A stretch of 62,142 nt of DNA from Candidatus Aegiribacteria sp. (GCA_023138735.1 JAGLOY010000069.1:1-62142), one strand, 5' to 3'; counted from the first letter of the stretch, positions 1 to 7,831 are shown. Notes: a model not told the origin generated them from the letters alone. Numbers and translations: made by a program.

Positions 1-29
1 AACTTGTCTGCTGATTTAGAGCGTTAGAA
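1..29 (+). repeat. attC site, right half only (array continues to the left)
   Basis: The window opens inside an attC site: an L'-like stretch (CTGCTGATTTAGAGC) runs into the core GTTAGAA at 23-29. The same L'-R' arrangement recurs at the other cassette boundaries. The left half, and presumably more cassettes, attI and the integrase, lie outside the window. Confidence 0.75.
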
Positions 30-45
30 TCATGAATGGGAAAAT

Positions 46-801
46 ATGAGTAAATCCAGAGCTTACGAGATTAAGTTCCAGATCGACCAACTGAAACGGG
101 AATTGGCTTCAATAGAAGAAATGTCCACACCAGATTCCATGACAGATGCAGCCACATGTATGGCCTGCGGCCATGATGCAATCATTGAGAATCTCAGATC
201 TACTGCCAGAGAACATGGAACAAAGGGACGTGCTGTACTTGCATGCTGGCAGGAACGACGAGATGGATCGAACCCGTGGTGGTACAGCACTACTATCATC
301 CCGAACATGCTGTCCTACAGCATAAGAGATGTAAAGCACCTTGTTCCGGTACTTGCCTTCTTCAGCGACATAAGAGTGCTTCTGATAACTCAGTTGCTCT
401 TCGAGCATTATGAAGGCTGCTCAATAGAAAATCTGGCATCCTATACGAACATGGACACTTCTGATATAGAAGCGACAATTTCCTCACTTCAGGATCGGGA
501 ATATGTTCGATCTTCAGAGGGTGAATATCATCTCTCTTCTAAGGGATGGCAGTTCTTCATTGTAATTGCTCAACTTATTCATGCGCAGGAACAGAAGCTT
601 GAACCAGCCAAGGCTCTCAAGATCTTTCCAGCATTTCAGGAAGTATTCGGAATTTACTGGGGTGAATACCTCGGTAAGGAAGAGGACGATGCTCTTGCTC
701 AACTCGACGAGAGTGGGTGGCTTGAAAAGCTATATAAGGATGGAATAACAGAAGCCGACATCCGGGAGGCAATACACGAGCACAACTACAATCCAAACTA
801 A
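46..801 (+). CDS. cassette protein with predicted winged-helix region
   Basis: I do not recognise a named family. The 251-residue protein starts with a short heptad-like helix (about residues 7-26, IKFQIDQLKREL), has a CMAC pair near residue 38, and a middle part (about 100-170) with the order of a winged helix-turn-helix domain: helix, helix with SIENLASYTNM, recognition helix around IEATISSLQDREYV, then a beta wing. This suggests a MarR/ArsR-like DNA- or protein-binding fold, but no effector domain can be named. It is the only gene of its cassette (24-885); the attC R'' box begins 11 bases after its stop. Confidence 0.7.
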   Translation: MSKSRAYEIKFQIDQLKRELASIEEMSTPDSMTDAATCMACGHDAIIENLRSTAREHGTKGRAVLACWQERRDGSNPWWYSTTIIPNMLSYSIRDVKHLVPVLAFFSDIRVLLITQLLFEHYEGCSIENLASYTNMDTSDIEATISSLQDREYVRSSEGEYHLSSKGWQFFIVIAQLIHAQEQKLEPAKALKIFPAFQEVFGIYWGEYLGKEEDDALAQLDESGWLEKLYKDGITEADIREAIHEHNYNPN

Positions 802-811
802 TTTGAACAGA

Positions 812-891
812 TTCTAACAACCGGCTGAAGTGGAATTATTCAAATGGTCAGGCCTGCGATGCAAATAATCCACTTAGCCGGAGCGTTATAG
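812..891 (+). repeat. attC1 recombination site
   Basis: R'' TTCTAAC at 812-818 is the exact complement of the core GTTAGAA that opens this cassette at 23. The R' core is GTTATAG at 885-891. The arms fold on each other (CCGGCTGAAGTGGA near 821 against TCCACTTAGCCGG near 869) with unpaired bases, as expected of a folded attC bottom strand. Confidence 0.9.
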
Positions 892-917
892 CTAAAATAA
901 CGAGCCATACAATAGTA

Positions 918-946
918 TTGACAAATAGCCATACCCTAGCAATATT
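918..946 (+). promoter_or_regulatory. putative sigma-70 promoter of brnTA cassette
   Basis: A consensus -35 TTGACA (918-923) is followed after 17 bases by AATATT (941-946). The predicted transcription start falls at about 953, the A of the brnT start codon, so the message may be leaderless. A private promoter is common for toxin-antitoxin cassettes, which otherwise depend on the integron promoter. Confidence 0.45.
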
Positions 947-952
947 TGAATC

Positions 953-1243
953 ATGAAAAAGAAACCGGATTTTCAGTGGGATGAAAACAAGAACAAGCTG
1001 AACCAGGAGAAACACGGTGTATCCTTCGCTTTAGCTCAGCTGGCGTTCCTTGATCCCTGCAGGGTCATCCTGGAGGATGCTTCACATAGTCAACAAGAAC
1101 ATCGATTCTACTGCGTAGGCCGAGTTACAGAAGGAATAATGACAGTAAGATTCAGCTACCGTAACAGACAGATCAGGATTATCGGAGCGGGATACTGGAG
1201 AAAGGGCAAGAGATTATATGAAGAACAAAATACTGTACACTGA
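953..1243 (+). CDS. brnT: BrnT family toxin
   Basis: This 96-residue protein has the BrnT signature: an early F-x-W-D-x-x-K-x-x-x-N core (FQWDENKNKLNQEKHGVSF, residues 7-25) and a C-terminal beta-strand region with RFSYRNRQIRIIGAGYWRKG. BrnT is a small ribonuclease toxin with an RNase-like fold that stops translation when its antitoxin is lost. The stop lies inside the downstream brnA gene (26-base overlap), the usual toxin-first order of brnTA. There is no clear Shine-Dalgarno sequence, which fits the possible leaderless transcript. In an integron such modules are thought to stabilise the cassette array. Confidence 0.9.
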   Translation: MKKKPDFQWDENKNKLNQEKHGVSFALAQLAFLDPCRVILEDASHSQQEHRFYCVGRVTEGIMTVRFSYRNRQIRIIGAGYWRKGKRLYEEQNTVH

Positions 1244-1448
1244 CGAACCTATGCGTAATGTCAGAGTTGTGGAGGATTTCCTCCCCACTCCCGAAGAGCT
1301 CGCTCTCAAGGATGAAACAGTGAAAATCACCATTTCACTGACTAGACGCAGTGTTGACTTCTTTAAGAAAGAAGCCGAACTCCATCATACACAATACCAG
1401 AGGATGATTCGGACTCTACTTGACGAATATGTAGCACATCAGAGATAA
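1218..1448 (+). CDS. brnA: BrnA family antitoxin
   Basis: The 76-residue product ends in a ribbon-helix-helix-like segment (KITISLTRRSVDFFKKEAELHH then YQRMIRTLLDEYV; beta strand about residues 34-40, two helices after it), typical of BrnA. BrnA binds and neutralises BrnT and, as a dimer, represses the operon promoter. It overlaps brnT by 26 bases, indicating translational coupling. The attC R'' box starts six bases after its stop codon, so the pair fills a single cassette. Confidence 0.87.
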   Translation: MKNKILYTDEPMRNVRVVEDFLPTPEELALKDETVKITISLTRRSVDFFKKEAELHHTQYQRMIRTLLDEYVAHQR

Positions 1449-1453
1449 CGGAG

Positions 1454-1521
1454 CTATAACAATCGAATCGAGCTCACTGCATGGTATCATCAAGTGTAGC
1501 AGCTCATTCGAAGCGTTAGAG
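1454..1521 (+). repeat. attC2 recombination site
   Basis: R'' CTATAAC (1454-1460) exactly complements the core GTTATAG that opens this cassette; R' is GTTAGAG at 1515-1521. The arms TCGAATCGAGCT and AGCTCATTCGA pair except for one extrahelical C, the hallmark strand-selection base of attC sites. Confidence 0.92.
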
Positions 1522-1531
1522 CTAAGGGAAA

Positions 1532-2488
1532 ATGAAAACAAGAAATAGAGCTGAAATCTGGAAACAGCAGAAATACAACAACTCCTGTGCTTGGGATTGT
1601 TTGTCAATGCTCCTTAACACACAAGGTGTTGAAACAAGCTCTTTGGAGCTTGTTGGATCATCTCACATTCCCTACCAGATACGCCTTCATCCAGAAGAAA
1701 ATAGACTATCCGCCGGCATGCTTGTCCAAGGAGATAGAAACGTAAATGCGGTTGTAGGGAGATTTGGTTTTCATCTAAACAGCAGGAGACTCCCGACAAT
1801 AACTGATTACATTAGCCATACCAGAGATACATTGCTCAATGGAGATGCTTTCATCACGAACATCAAGCGGCCAGACAATATACCAGGCAGGCATGCAATA
1901 GTTATTACAGATTTCAGAGATTCCCGCTTTCTGGGACTCGATCCTGATTGCCGACTGGATCGGACAATAGAGTATAGCTACTCTGATGTAGAAGAAATAG
2001 TTGCCCTTGAGTTTACCGAGAATGAATTTATGAATGCTGTATCTGGTGAAGATGAATTTGTCCCACTATTGGGCACACTCTCTCCTTGTACTCCCCAAGA
2101 TCCAGAATCAACACTACTTCAAGATATATTCAAGAAAAGTAAAAAGGCTTTAGAGTTTTATGTATCCGAAACAAAAGACCTGGATTTCAGAACTGAGGAG
2201 TCCATATCAATCGTCTACTCGGTACTAAAACCAGTTGTGTTGGATCTTAGAACAGCGATTGAAATCAGAGATGAATACTTGAACCAGAAATCCGAAATTG
2301 CCTCATTTCTGAGGGTATTCGAAAGTGAAATTCTTCAATTCCGGAGAATAACAAAGAATGGCAAAGCCATATCAGAAGAAATAGACAATGGATTGCGTGA
2401 TTCTATACAAAGATCTTACACGATTCTTGAGGAACACCTATCCTTTGAGACTTATCGCAAAGAAATAGAGGCTCTAACCACAGCATGA
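1532..2488 (+). CDS. C39-like (papain-fold) cysteine peptidase domain protein
   Basis: Residues 1-150 resemble a C39-like peptidase: Q13 six residues before C19 (QKYNNSC), then H121 (GRHAIVITD) and D137 (LGLDPD) give the Gln-Cys-His-Asp set of the papain fold. The remaining 170 residues have no recognised family and look mostly helical. No signal peptide or ABC domain is seen, so this is not a bacteriocin exporter; a cytoplasmic peptidase or transglutaminase-like role is possible. The attC R'' box (2471-2478) lies within the last coding codons, so the recombination site overlaps the gene end. It is a single-gene cassette. Confidence 0.75.
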   Translation: MKTRNRAEIWKQQKYNNSCAWDCLSMLLNTQGVETSSLELVGSSHIPYQIRLHPEENRLSAGMLVQGDRNVNAVVGRFGFHLNSRRLPTITDYISHTRDTLLNGDAFITNIKRPDNIPGRHAIVITDFRDSRFLGLDPDCRLDRTIEYSYSDVEEIVALEFTENEFMNAVSGEDEFVPLLGTLSPCTPQDPESTLLQDIFKKSKKALEFYVSETKDLDFRTEESISIVYSVLKPVVLDLRTAIEIRDEYLNQKSEIASFLRVFESEILQFRRITKNGKAISEEIDNGLRDSIQRSYTILEEHLSFETYRKEIEALTTA

Positions 2489-2550
2489 ACCAGACGCCTG
2501 TCATTGATTCGCAGAGCTAGTAACGGCGCAGGTTATGCTGAATGTTAGAT
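2471..2550 (+). repeat. attC3 recombination site
   Basis: R'' GCTCTAAC (2471-2478) exactly complements GTTAGAGC at the head of this cassette. The inner arms CAGCAT and ATGCTG pair, and R' is GTTAGAT at 2544-2550. The left arm overlaps the 3' end of the preceding gene. Confidence 0.9.
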
Positions 2551-2563
2551 TGATCAAGGAAGA

Positions 2564-3325
2564 ATGAAAATAGCGCAGCAAACCTTCGACCAGTTTACAG
2601 AAGATATTAAGGACATTCTTAAAGAAAATCTCTTCGAGATTGTTATCCATGGCTCATATGCACTGAGTGATTTCAATGCAAACCGAGGTGATCTGGATTA
2701 CTTGGTTGTAACCAACAGAAACCTCGATGAAGGAATTAATTCCAAGCTGTTTGAATTGCATGAAAAGTATAGATCCAAAAGATGCTTGCTCCTGCATCAA
2801 CTTGAGGGAACATTCTACCCAAAGCACTTTTTGGAAGCCCTTGAAGGGCAATTCATTGGATGTTACATTGGAACCAGCAGAATAGGCTGGAAATCCCTTT
2901 CTACTCTTCATAATAGCTATATTGACCTGCGACATATTAATGAACATGGCATCAAGCTTCTCAACAAGAATGTACGAATCTACAACCCGAGTGAACCAGA
3001 AATATTGAAAGAACAAAAGGCAGATCTTAAAGCATTCAAGAATTCAGTAAAGCTAAGTAGTGATTCTGAGGTTGGTCTCTGGATATCCACTATGCAATGG
3101 TGTTCGAGAACGCTTCTTTACTTGGCTAATCGAAAAATCGGATCGAAAACAGATGCATGTCGCTGGTGTATTCAACAACCTGAACTGGAAGCATTCAAGA
3201 GTTCCTTTCAGGAAGTGGAATACCTGCGTTCTCCGTACAAAGAAACAAGAATACCGGAAAAAGCAAAAGATACTTGTTTTGCATTACTAGGCTTCGTGGA
3301 TAATATTCTACATGATACTAACTAG
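2564..3325 (+). CDS. AadA-like aminoglycoside nucleotidyltransferase family protein
   Basis: The N-terminal region has the polymerase-beta-type nucleotidyltransferase motif: G30-S31 (IHGSY) followed by D43-L-D45 (GDLDYLVV), the two metal-binding aspartates. The C-terminal half (about 165-250) has the helical features of the DUF4111 domain of ANT(3'')/ANT(9) enzymes, including SRTLLYLANRKIGSKTDACRW. Length (253) matches AadA proteins. By family it would transfer AMP to a hydroxyl of streptomycin- or spectinomycin-like substrates, but the sequence is divergent and the substrate is unproven; another small-molecule hydroxyl is possible. It is the sole gene of its cassette. Confidence 0.82.
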   Translation: MKIAQQTFDQFTEDIKDILKENLFEIVIHGSYALSDFNANRGDLDYLVVTNRNLDEGINSKLFELHEKYRSKRCLLLHQLEGTFYPKHFLEALEGQFIGCYIGTSRIGWKSLSTLHNSYIDLRHINEHGIKLLNKNVRIYNPSEPEILKEQKADLKAFKNSVKLSSDSEVGLWISTMQWCSRTLLYLANRKIGSKTDACRWCIQQPELEAFKSSFQEVEYLRSPYKETRIPEKAKDTCFALLGFVDNILHDTN

Positions 3326-3347
3326 TAGATAGATAGAGGAATAGAAA

Positions 3348-3419
3348 ATCTAACAATCGAATCGAGCTGACTTTACTCGTTTAGGACAGTGTAACAGCAG
3401 TTCATTCGAAGCATTCTGC
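3348..3419 (+). repeat. attC4 recombination site (mutated core)
   Basis: R'' ATCTAAC (3348-3354) exactly complements the opening core GTTAGAT. The arms TCGAATCGAGCTG and CAGTTCATTCGA pair with an extrahelical C. The right core reads ATTCTGC (3413-3419), with the normally invariant G of GTT changed to A, which may make this boundary poorly recombinogenic. Confidence 0.85.
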
Positions 3420-3503
3420 GCCAGGACTAAACAGGTATTGGTGACATGCAATCAGTGATGCGATTCGGTTTCTCAGCCGACACGGAGTGGAGGTAGCACA
3501 AGC

Positions 3504-4391
3504 ATGACATCTGACAAACCAACAAGAAACGATATTCATGATCTCTTGGAAAAGATCAACAACGATCTCAACGAGTTCATAAAGAACCGCATCCACGACG
3601 GCATTCTGAGCGATAAGGATTGGAGCAGCCTGTTTACGAAGCCCGAAATGGAGTGGTGCTGGGAAGCCCTTTCCTGCAACAAGGAAGACTGCCCAGTCCG
3701 GAAGCAGGATGATTACCGCTGCTGGCTCATCGCGGGAACGTTGTGCGGTGGAATGGTACAGGGCGTATTTGCCCAGAAATTCGACAGCTGTATTACTTGC
3801 GAGGTCTACAAACAGTATCATAGAAGACCGATTCGCTCCCTTTACGAGAACATCAGCATCCTTATCTCCCATATGAGCGACGAAGCATACGAGTTTCGTC
3901 ATGAAGCCAGAACCGATTCGCTGACCAAGCTCCTGAGCAGGACCACCTTCGACGAGATCATAAATCAGGAGGTGAAACGCAGCAAGCGCATGAACGGCAT
4001 CCGTCTGACGCTTGTCGTGTTCGATTTAGATCATTTCAAGGAGATAAACGATGAGGCAGGACACTTGGTCGGTGACTACTATCTAGTGGAGTTCGCCAAG
4101 CTTCTTCGCAATGTGACCCGGGAGACAGATTTTGTATTCCGTACTGGGGGTGATGAATTCACCGTACTGATGGTTGGCGGTAGGAATAAAGAGATGCTGT
4201 TCTACATAGACCGCATTCAAGAGGCCATTGCTGGTTGGAACGCCAACAAGGACCGACCCTATTCTTATGTCATGGCCGCCAGCGTTGGTGGAGCTTGTCT
4301 AAGCGATCTCGGATACAATATCGACAAATGCGTCGCCAAAGCCGACGAACGGATGTATCAGAACAAGCAGGAACGGAAGGCCGCACGATAG
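3504..4391 (+). CDS. diguanylate cyclase with N-terminal two-CW cysteine domain
   Basis: Residues 135-295 form a GGDEF domain: DSLTKLLSR start, metal-binding DLDHFK, and an intact TGGDEF active loop (GGDEF at 215-219). An inhibitory I-site RETD sits at 206-209, five residues before it, so c-di-GMP synthesis with product inhibition is expected. The N-terminus (about 50-105) carries seven cysteines (C52, C58, C63, C73, C81, C96, C99) and the CW pairs of the two-CW domain, a probable metal or redox sensor. There is no membrane segment, so it is cytoplasmic. A complete signalling enzyme is notable cassette cargo. Confidence 0.9.
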   Translation: MTSDKPTRNDIHDLLEKINNDLNEFIKNRIHDGILSDKDWSSLFTKPEMEWCWEALSCNKEDCPVRKQDDYRCWLIAGTLCGGMVQGVFAQKFDSCITCEVYKQYHRRPIRSLYENISILISHMSDEAYEFRHEARTDSLTKLLSRTTFDEIINQEVKRSKRMNGIRLTLVVFDLDHFKEINDEAGHLVGDYYLVEFAKLLRNVTRETDFVFRTGGDEFTVLMVGGRNKEMLFYIDRIQEAIAGWNANKDRPYSYVMAASVGGACLSDLGYNIDKCVAKADERMYQNKQERKAAR

Positions 4392-4408
4392 GCATCACAA
4401 TAACAAGC

Positions 4409-4468
4409 GCAGAACAAGCAGATGGAGACGGACGCGATAAATCACGCCGCTCATCCTTAACGTTAGAA
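4409..4468 (+). repeat. attC5 recombination site (short)
   Basis: R'' GCAGAAC (4409-4415; GCGCAGAAC in full) complements TTCTGCGC at the cassette head. R' is GTTAGAA at 4462-4468. At about 60 bases it is among the shortest sites here and its arms pair less well. Confidence 0.8.
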
Positions 4469-4488
4469 GTAAATAAAAAGGAGGGGAA

Positions 4489-5454
4489 ATGAAAACAGAT
4501 GAGATTACATTGCATGAACTGAATACGGAGCAGTTCATCGAAGAGAAAGTGAAAGAGATATCGTCTCTTGTTGGAAGTGGTACAGCTATCAACGCTCTTT
4601 CCGGAGGCGTGGATTCCTCCGCAGTCACCATGCTGGGGCACAAAGCACTTGGAAAGAGGCTTAAAACGTATTTCATAGAAAACGGCCTTATGCGAAAAGG
4701 CGAGCCTCAGAAGATCGTCGACCTTTTTAAGAACCATGGAGTAGAAGTCATACTCCTCGATGCCAAAGAAGAATTCTTCAACGCTCTTGAAGGCATCACT
4801 GATCCTGAACAAAAGAGAGAAGCCATAACGCAGACGTTCTATAAAAGCGTTTTTGGCAAGCTTGTAGAAGAAAGCGGTGCGAAATACCTACTACAGGGAA
4901 CAATTCTGACCGATGTCGATGAGACCGTGGCAGGCATCAAGCGCCAGCACAATGTATTCGAGCAACTGGGCATCGATCCTCAGGAAGCGTTCGGCTACAA
5001 GATCATTGAACCCCTTGTGCAGCTCAGAAAAGACGGCGTAAGAGAAGTGGCCGAAGCACTGGGTTTGCCTGCATCCGTTTACAACCGGATGCCTTTCCCG
5101 GGACCGGCGCTTTCCGCAAGAGTCATTGGTGAAGCCACACCCGAAAAGATCGAGCTTGTCCGGCAGGCAACAGTTATAACTGAAGAGATCCTTTCTGATG
5201 TAGATGCCTTCCAGTACATGGCCATTCTACACAATGACAGGGTAACCGGTATGCGCGACGGCAGAAGAGATTTCGGGCTGCAGATAGAGATACGATGCTG
5301 GAACAGCATTGATGCAAGGACGGCCACACCCACGAATCTTCCCTACGAAACCCTTATGGAACTCTCAGGACGGATACTGGAAGAAGTGCCGGGAGTGGTG
5401 AGTGTAACGTATAATATTGCATCGAAACCGCCGTCAACAATGGAAGCGATATAG
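4489..5454 (+). CDS. guaAB: GMP synthetase ATP-pyrophosphatase subunit (no GATase domain)
   Basis: The protein begins directly with the ATP-PPase domain: P-loop SGGVDSS at 38-44, then the GMP synthetase motifs LLQGTILTDVDE, FPGPALSARVIG and a C-terminal dimerisation domain ending SKPPSTMEAI (family consensus KPPATIEWE). It would amidate XMP to GMP using ammonia from a separate glutaminase subunit, as in archaeal split enzymes. At 321 residues it lacks the roughly 190-residue class I amidotransferase domain of bacterial GuaA. A strong Shine-Dalgarno (AGGAGGGG) precedes ATG 4489. A nucleotide-biosynthesis gene as a mobile cassette is unusual; the last motif also departs from consensus. The symbol follows the split-enzyme convention. 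Confidence 0.88.
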   Translation: MKTDEITLHELNTEQFIEEKVKEISSLVGSGTAINALSGGVDSSAVTMLGHKALGKRLKTYFIENGLMRKGEPQKIVDLFKNHGVEVILLDAKEEFFNALEGITDPEQKREAITQTFYKSVFGKLVEESGAKYLLQGTILTDVDETVAGIKRQHNVFEQLGIDPQEAFGYKIIEPLVQLRKDGVREVAEALGLPASVYNRMPFPGPALSARVIGEATPEKIELVRQATVITEEILSDVDAFQYMAILHNDRVTGMRDGRRDFGLQIEIRCWNSIDARTATPTNLPYETLMELSGRILEEVPGVVSVTYNIASKPPSTMEAI

Positions 5455-5510
5455 AAAAAGAGGGGTCAGCACCTTAATAGTAATTACTAATGGAACTAGT
5501 AGGTAATAAA

Positions 5511-5569
5511 ATCTAACAACTTCATGCAGCTGACCGTGCTTTGCGCGGCACCTGATTCGGACGTTATAC
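5511..5569 (+). repeat. attC6 recombination site
   Basis: R'' ATCTAAC (5511-5517) matches the expected complement TTCTAAC in 6 of 7 bases. The inner segment GTGCTTTGCGCGGCAC can form a hairpin. R' is GTTATAC at 5563-5569. Confidence 0.82.
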
Positions 5570-5591
5570 GCAAACATTTAGAATTGGAAAC

Positions 5592-5831
5592 ATGAATCAA
5601 CAGCAACCGAACAATCCATTGCATGGCATTACATTAGAAATGGTCGTGAACACAATTGTTGATCATTTTGGATGGGAAGAGTTAGGTAAGCGAGTGAATA
5701 TCAAATGCTTCAAGAATGATCCATCAGTGAAGTCTAGCCTGAAGTTTCTAAGAAGGACGCCTTGGGCTAGACGTAAAGTTGAAGAACTATACCTCTTAAT
5801 TCAAAGCTCGATAGGGCATGGGAGCGTATAA
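5592..5831 (+). CDS. VF530 / DUF2132 family small protein
   Basis: The 79-residue product matches the VF530 family closely: [32 protein letters not shown], then [19 protein letters not shown]. The family has a helical structure and is described as DNA-binding; it is a frequent integron cassette product in Vibrio. The cellular role is unknown. The stop TAA lies within the attC R'' box GTATAAC, so the recombination site itself supplies the stop codon. Confidence 0.9.
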   Translation: MNQQQPNNPLHGITLEMVVNTIVDHFGWEELGKRVNIKCFKNDPSVKSSLKFLRRTPWARRKVEELYLLIQSSIGHGSV

Positions 5832-5896
5832 CCTCTCGTTGCAACGGAACTGGAGAGTCGTTCCGGTCTCCAGTCCGCTGAACTCGGTCGTTATCT
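5826..5896 (+). repeat. attC7 recombination site
   Basis: R'' GTATAAC (5826-5832; GCGTATAAC in full) exactly complements GTTATACGC at the cassette head. It contains the stop codon of the upstream gene. R' is GTTATCT at 5890-5896. Confidence 0.9.
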
Positions 5897-5918
5897 AAAA
5901 TACTTGGGGGGGTCGCCT

Positions 5919-7346
5919 ATGGGGCAGAAAAAGACAAAACAAGACAAATTAAGAGAAGTAATGAAACCATTTGTATCTCCTCTCCCAACTAAGGATATTG
6001 GTAAAAAGTATACCAAATCGGAGCTAATTCAGGATCTTGATTTTATGGTTAAAACCATGGAAGAAGTTCATCCTGATTTGTACTTCTATTTCGAGAAGAA
6101 TAGGGCTATCTCCCTTCTTGAAGAGGTAAAGCAGTCTCTACATGATGGATTTGATAGGATAGATTTCTATACTCAAGCAGCTAGATTTGTAAGAAACTTC
6201 TCTGATGGGCATACATCAGTTTATACGCCTAGTGAGGAATACTCTAAGTATAGAGATGCTAGTGGTCTCCTCTTGCCGTTTAACGTAGACTGTTCCTCTG
6301 GTGAAATTGTCATTCTAAAATCATTTTCCAAAGAGCACCACTCTAGTCATGGTAAAACTATTACCAGCATTAACGGCATTTCCTCAGAGTCATTACTTGA
6401 TTCCATGGTTTCCCTATTAAGCTTTGAGCGAAGAGAAATGAGCCTAACATGCCTTTCTTCTTCATTCGGGAAACTGTTGTTTCTCCTGTATGGTCCTTGC
6501 AATACATTCTCCATAACTTTGCGTAACAGCCAAAATACTGAAGAGGTAAATATTTCAGGTGTTTCAAATGAGGTTATCAAAGAAAACAGTAATCAAGATC
6601 CTAATGAAAAAGAGGCTCCATACGAATTTACGATCAATAAAGAAGAAAACTATGCATTGCTTGATTTTCGTGAATTCGTTGATTTGAGTAGCTTTAAGAA
6701 ATTAATCAGGGAGATGTTTGAACAGATTGAAATAAATGATGTTAGCAAGGTGATTGTAGATATTAGAAAAAATGGAGGGGGAAATTCATGGCTTACGGAA
6801 GAATTTGCATCTTACATAACAGATAAACCTTTCAGACAATTTTCTGGAACAGATTTTAAAGTATCCAAGCAGATTCGAAAATATTACCCAGTAATGATGA
6901 AGCATTTTACTTCGTTTCCAATGTCACTTGTCCCAGCTAAATATCTTTACAGAACACCATGGGAAAAAGGAATTGGAGACATCGTTTCTAGTGAGGCAAA
7001 GGTAAAAAAGCATAAGCCTAAACAACCATTTTTTACCGGAAGAGTTATTGTACTAATCAGCGCATATACTTTTTCCTCTGCAACAGGATTTGCTACAGCA
7101 ATTAAGGATAATGCTCTTGGAACGATTATTGGGACACCTACTGGTGGATTTCCAAGCTCGCACGGTGATAGTTTTCCATTTACTCTTCCTAATACTTACC
7201 TGCAATGTGGTGTTTCCCACAAGTTCTTTGTTAGACCAAATGGTAACAGAACTCCGGAGCCACTCTATCCAGATTTTCTAATTGAGGAAACAGACCCAAA
7301 TGCTGAAATTGACAGAGTTCTTGAATATGCTATAAACATGAAGTAG
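5919..7346 (+). CDS. S41 family (C-terminal processing-like) serine peptidase
   Basis: About residues 240-475 form a peptidase S41 core: VIVDIRKNGGGNS (substrate-binding strand and turn), then AYTFSSATGFATAIKDN containing the nucleophile serine at about residue 386-387, and the late IIGTPTGG segment. The N-terminal 230 residues include the helical part typical of tricorn-core/S41 proteins (VRNFSDGHTSVY). No signal peptide is evident, so a cytoplasmic peptidase is likely. ATG 5919 is preferred over an upstream TTG because a G-rich Shine-Dalgarno-like run (5906-5912) precedes it. The gene is visibly richer in A+T than its neighbours, which supports separate ancestry. The stop TAG overlaps the first two bases of the attC R'' box. 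Confidence 0.85.
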   Translation: MGQKKTKQDKLREVMKPFVSPLPTKDIGKKYTKSELIQDLDFMVKTMEEVHPDLYFYFEKNRAISLLEEVKQSLHDGFDRIDFYTQAARFVRNFSDGHTSVYTPSEEYSKYRDASGLLLPFNVDCSSGEIVILKSFSKEHHSSHGKTITSINGISSESLLDSMVSLLSFERREMSLTCLSSSFGKLLFLLYGPCNTFSITLRNSQNTEEVNISGVSNEVIKENSNQDPNEKEAPYEFTINKEENYALLDFREFVDLSSFKKLIREMFEQIEINDVSKVIVDIRKNGGGNSWLTEEFASYITDKPFRQFSGTDFKVSKQIRKYYPVMMKHFTSFPMSLVPAKYLYRTPWEKGIGDIVSSEAKVKKHKPKQPFFTGRVIVLISAYTFSSATGFATAIKDNALGTIIGTPTGGFPSSHGDSFPFTLPNTYLQCGVSHKFFVRPNGNRTPEPLYPDFLIEETDPNAEIDRVLEYAINMK

Positions 7347-7352
7347 ATAACA
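7345..7352 (+). repeat. attC8, left fragment (split by insertion sequence)
   Basis: R'' AGATAAC (7345-7351) exactly complements GTTATCT at the head of this cassette, so it is the true left arm. The expected L'' arm is missing here and is found 1.6 kb downstream, on the far side of the inserted element. Confidence 0.85.
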
Positions 7353-7476
7353 CTTATGAGGCCCCCCTCTGTCAAGGGATAAATGTTCCCCCTGACAGGT
7401 GATCATTCTGTTTTCATTTCGTCTTGTATCCAGTTCAGCATTCTGACTTTGTTTCAAGTTCAGGTTCTGCACCAAA

Positions 7477-7622
7477 CACTTATCGAGGATCAGTGGCTCA
7501 TCCAGGATGAGCCGGGAAGGTTTTGACCTCCTCGTCCTAGAAACACATACGTTCCCTCATGCCGTCCCATTCAAAACTTAGGGTTGAATACCGCAGCACT
7601 CACCAGTTAGCTCCGGGTTCGG
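7477..7622 (-). ncRNA. predicted bridge RNA of the IS1111-type element
   Basis: Read on the - strand, stem CCGAACCC (7622-7615) with GGGACGG (7568-7562) encloses an internal loop. Its 5' strand GGAGCUAACU (7614-7605) matches the left attC flank GTAGATAACA in 7 of 10 positions. The complement of its 3' strand (CATTCAAAAC, 7568-7577 on +) matches the right flank CAATCAAATG in 7 of 10. Between them sits a 9-bp hairpin (7604-7582, loop UGCG). This is the order of a bridge-RNA target-binding loop. Further 3', CACTTATCGAGG (7477-7488, +) repeats the element's own end CACTTATGAGG (7351-7361), as expected of a donor guide, next to a perfect hairpin (7495-7513). The exact RNA ends cannot be fixed by reading. 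Confidence 0.55.
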
Positions 7623-7831
7623 GGGAGGAGCAGAACACTTCACTGAATACCTTTCATATCTGCGGGAGCGGAGCGACCATCCAATCAACCAAAAATGTTT
7701 ACCTGGAATGCGCTGAGGTACCTTCATCCTGGTCAAGGCCAGATTCTCTCGAAGTTTCTCTGCGAGGGTACTCATCCAGCTTCTTCCTTTCGGTTACAGT
7801 TATACATTTGGCTTGGCCGTTCCCTCCCTTG

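Noticed and set aside
7767-7777. GGTACTCATCC as left donor guide of the bridge RNA (near match to the complement of the element's right end)
   Set aside because: It lies inside the transposase-side region about 290 bases from the right donor guide, too far for a typical bridge RNA of under 200 bases; probably chance.
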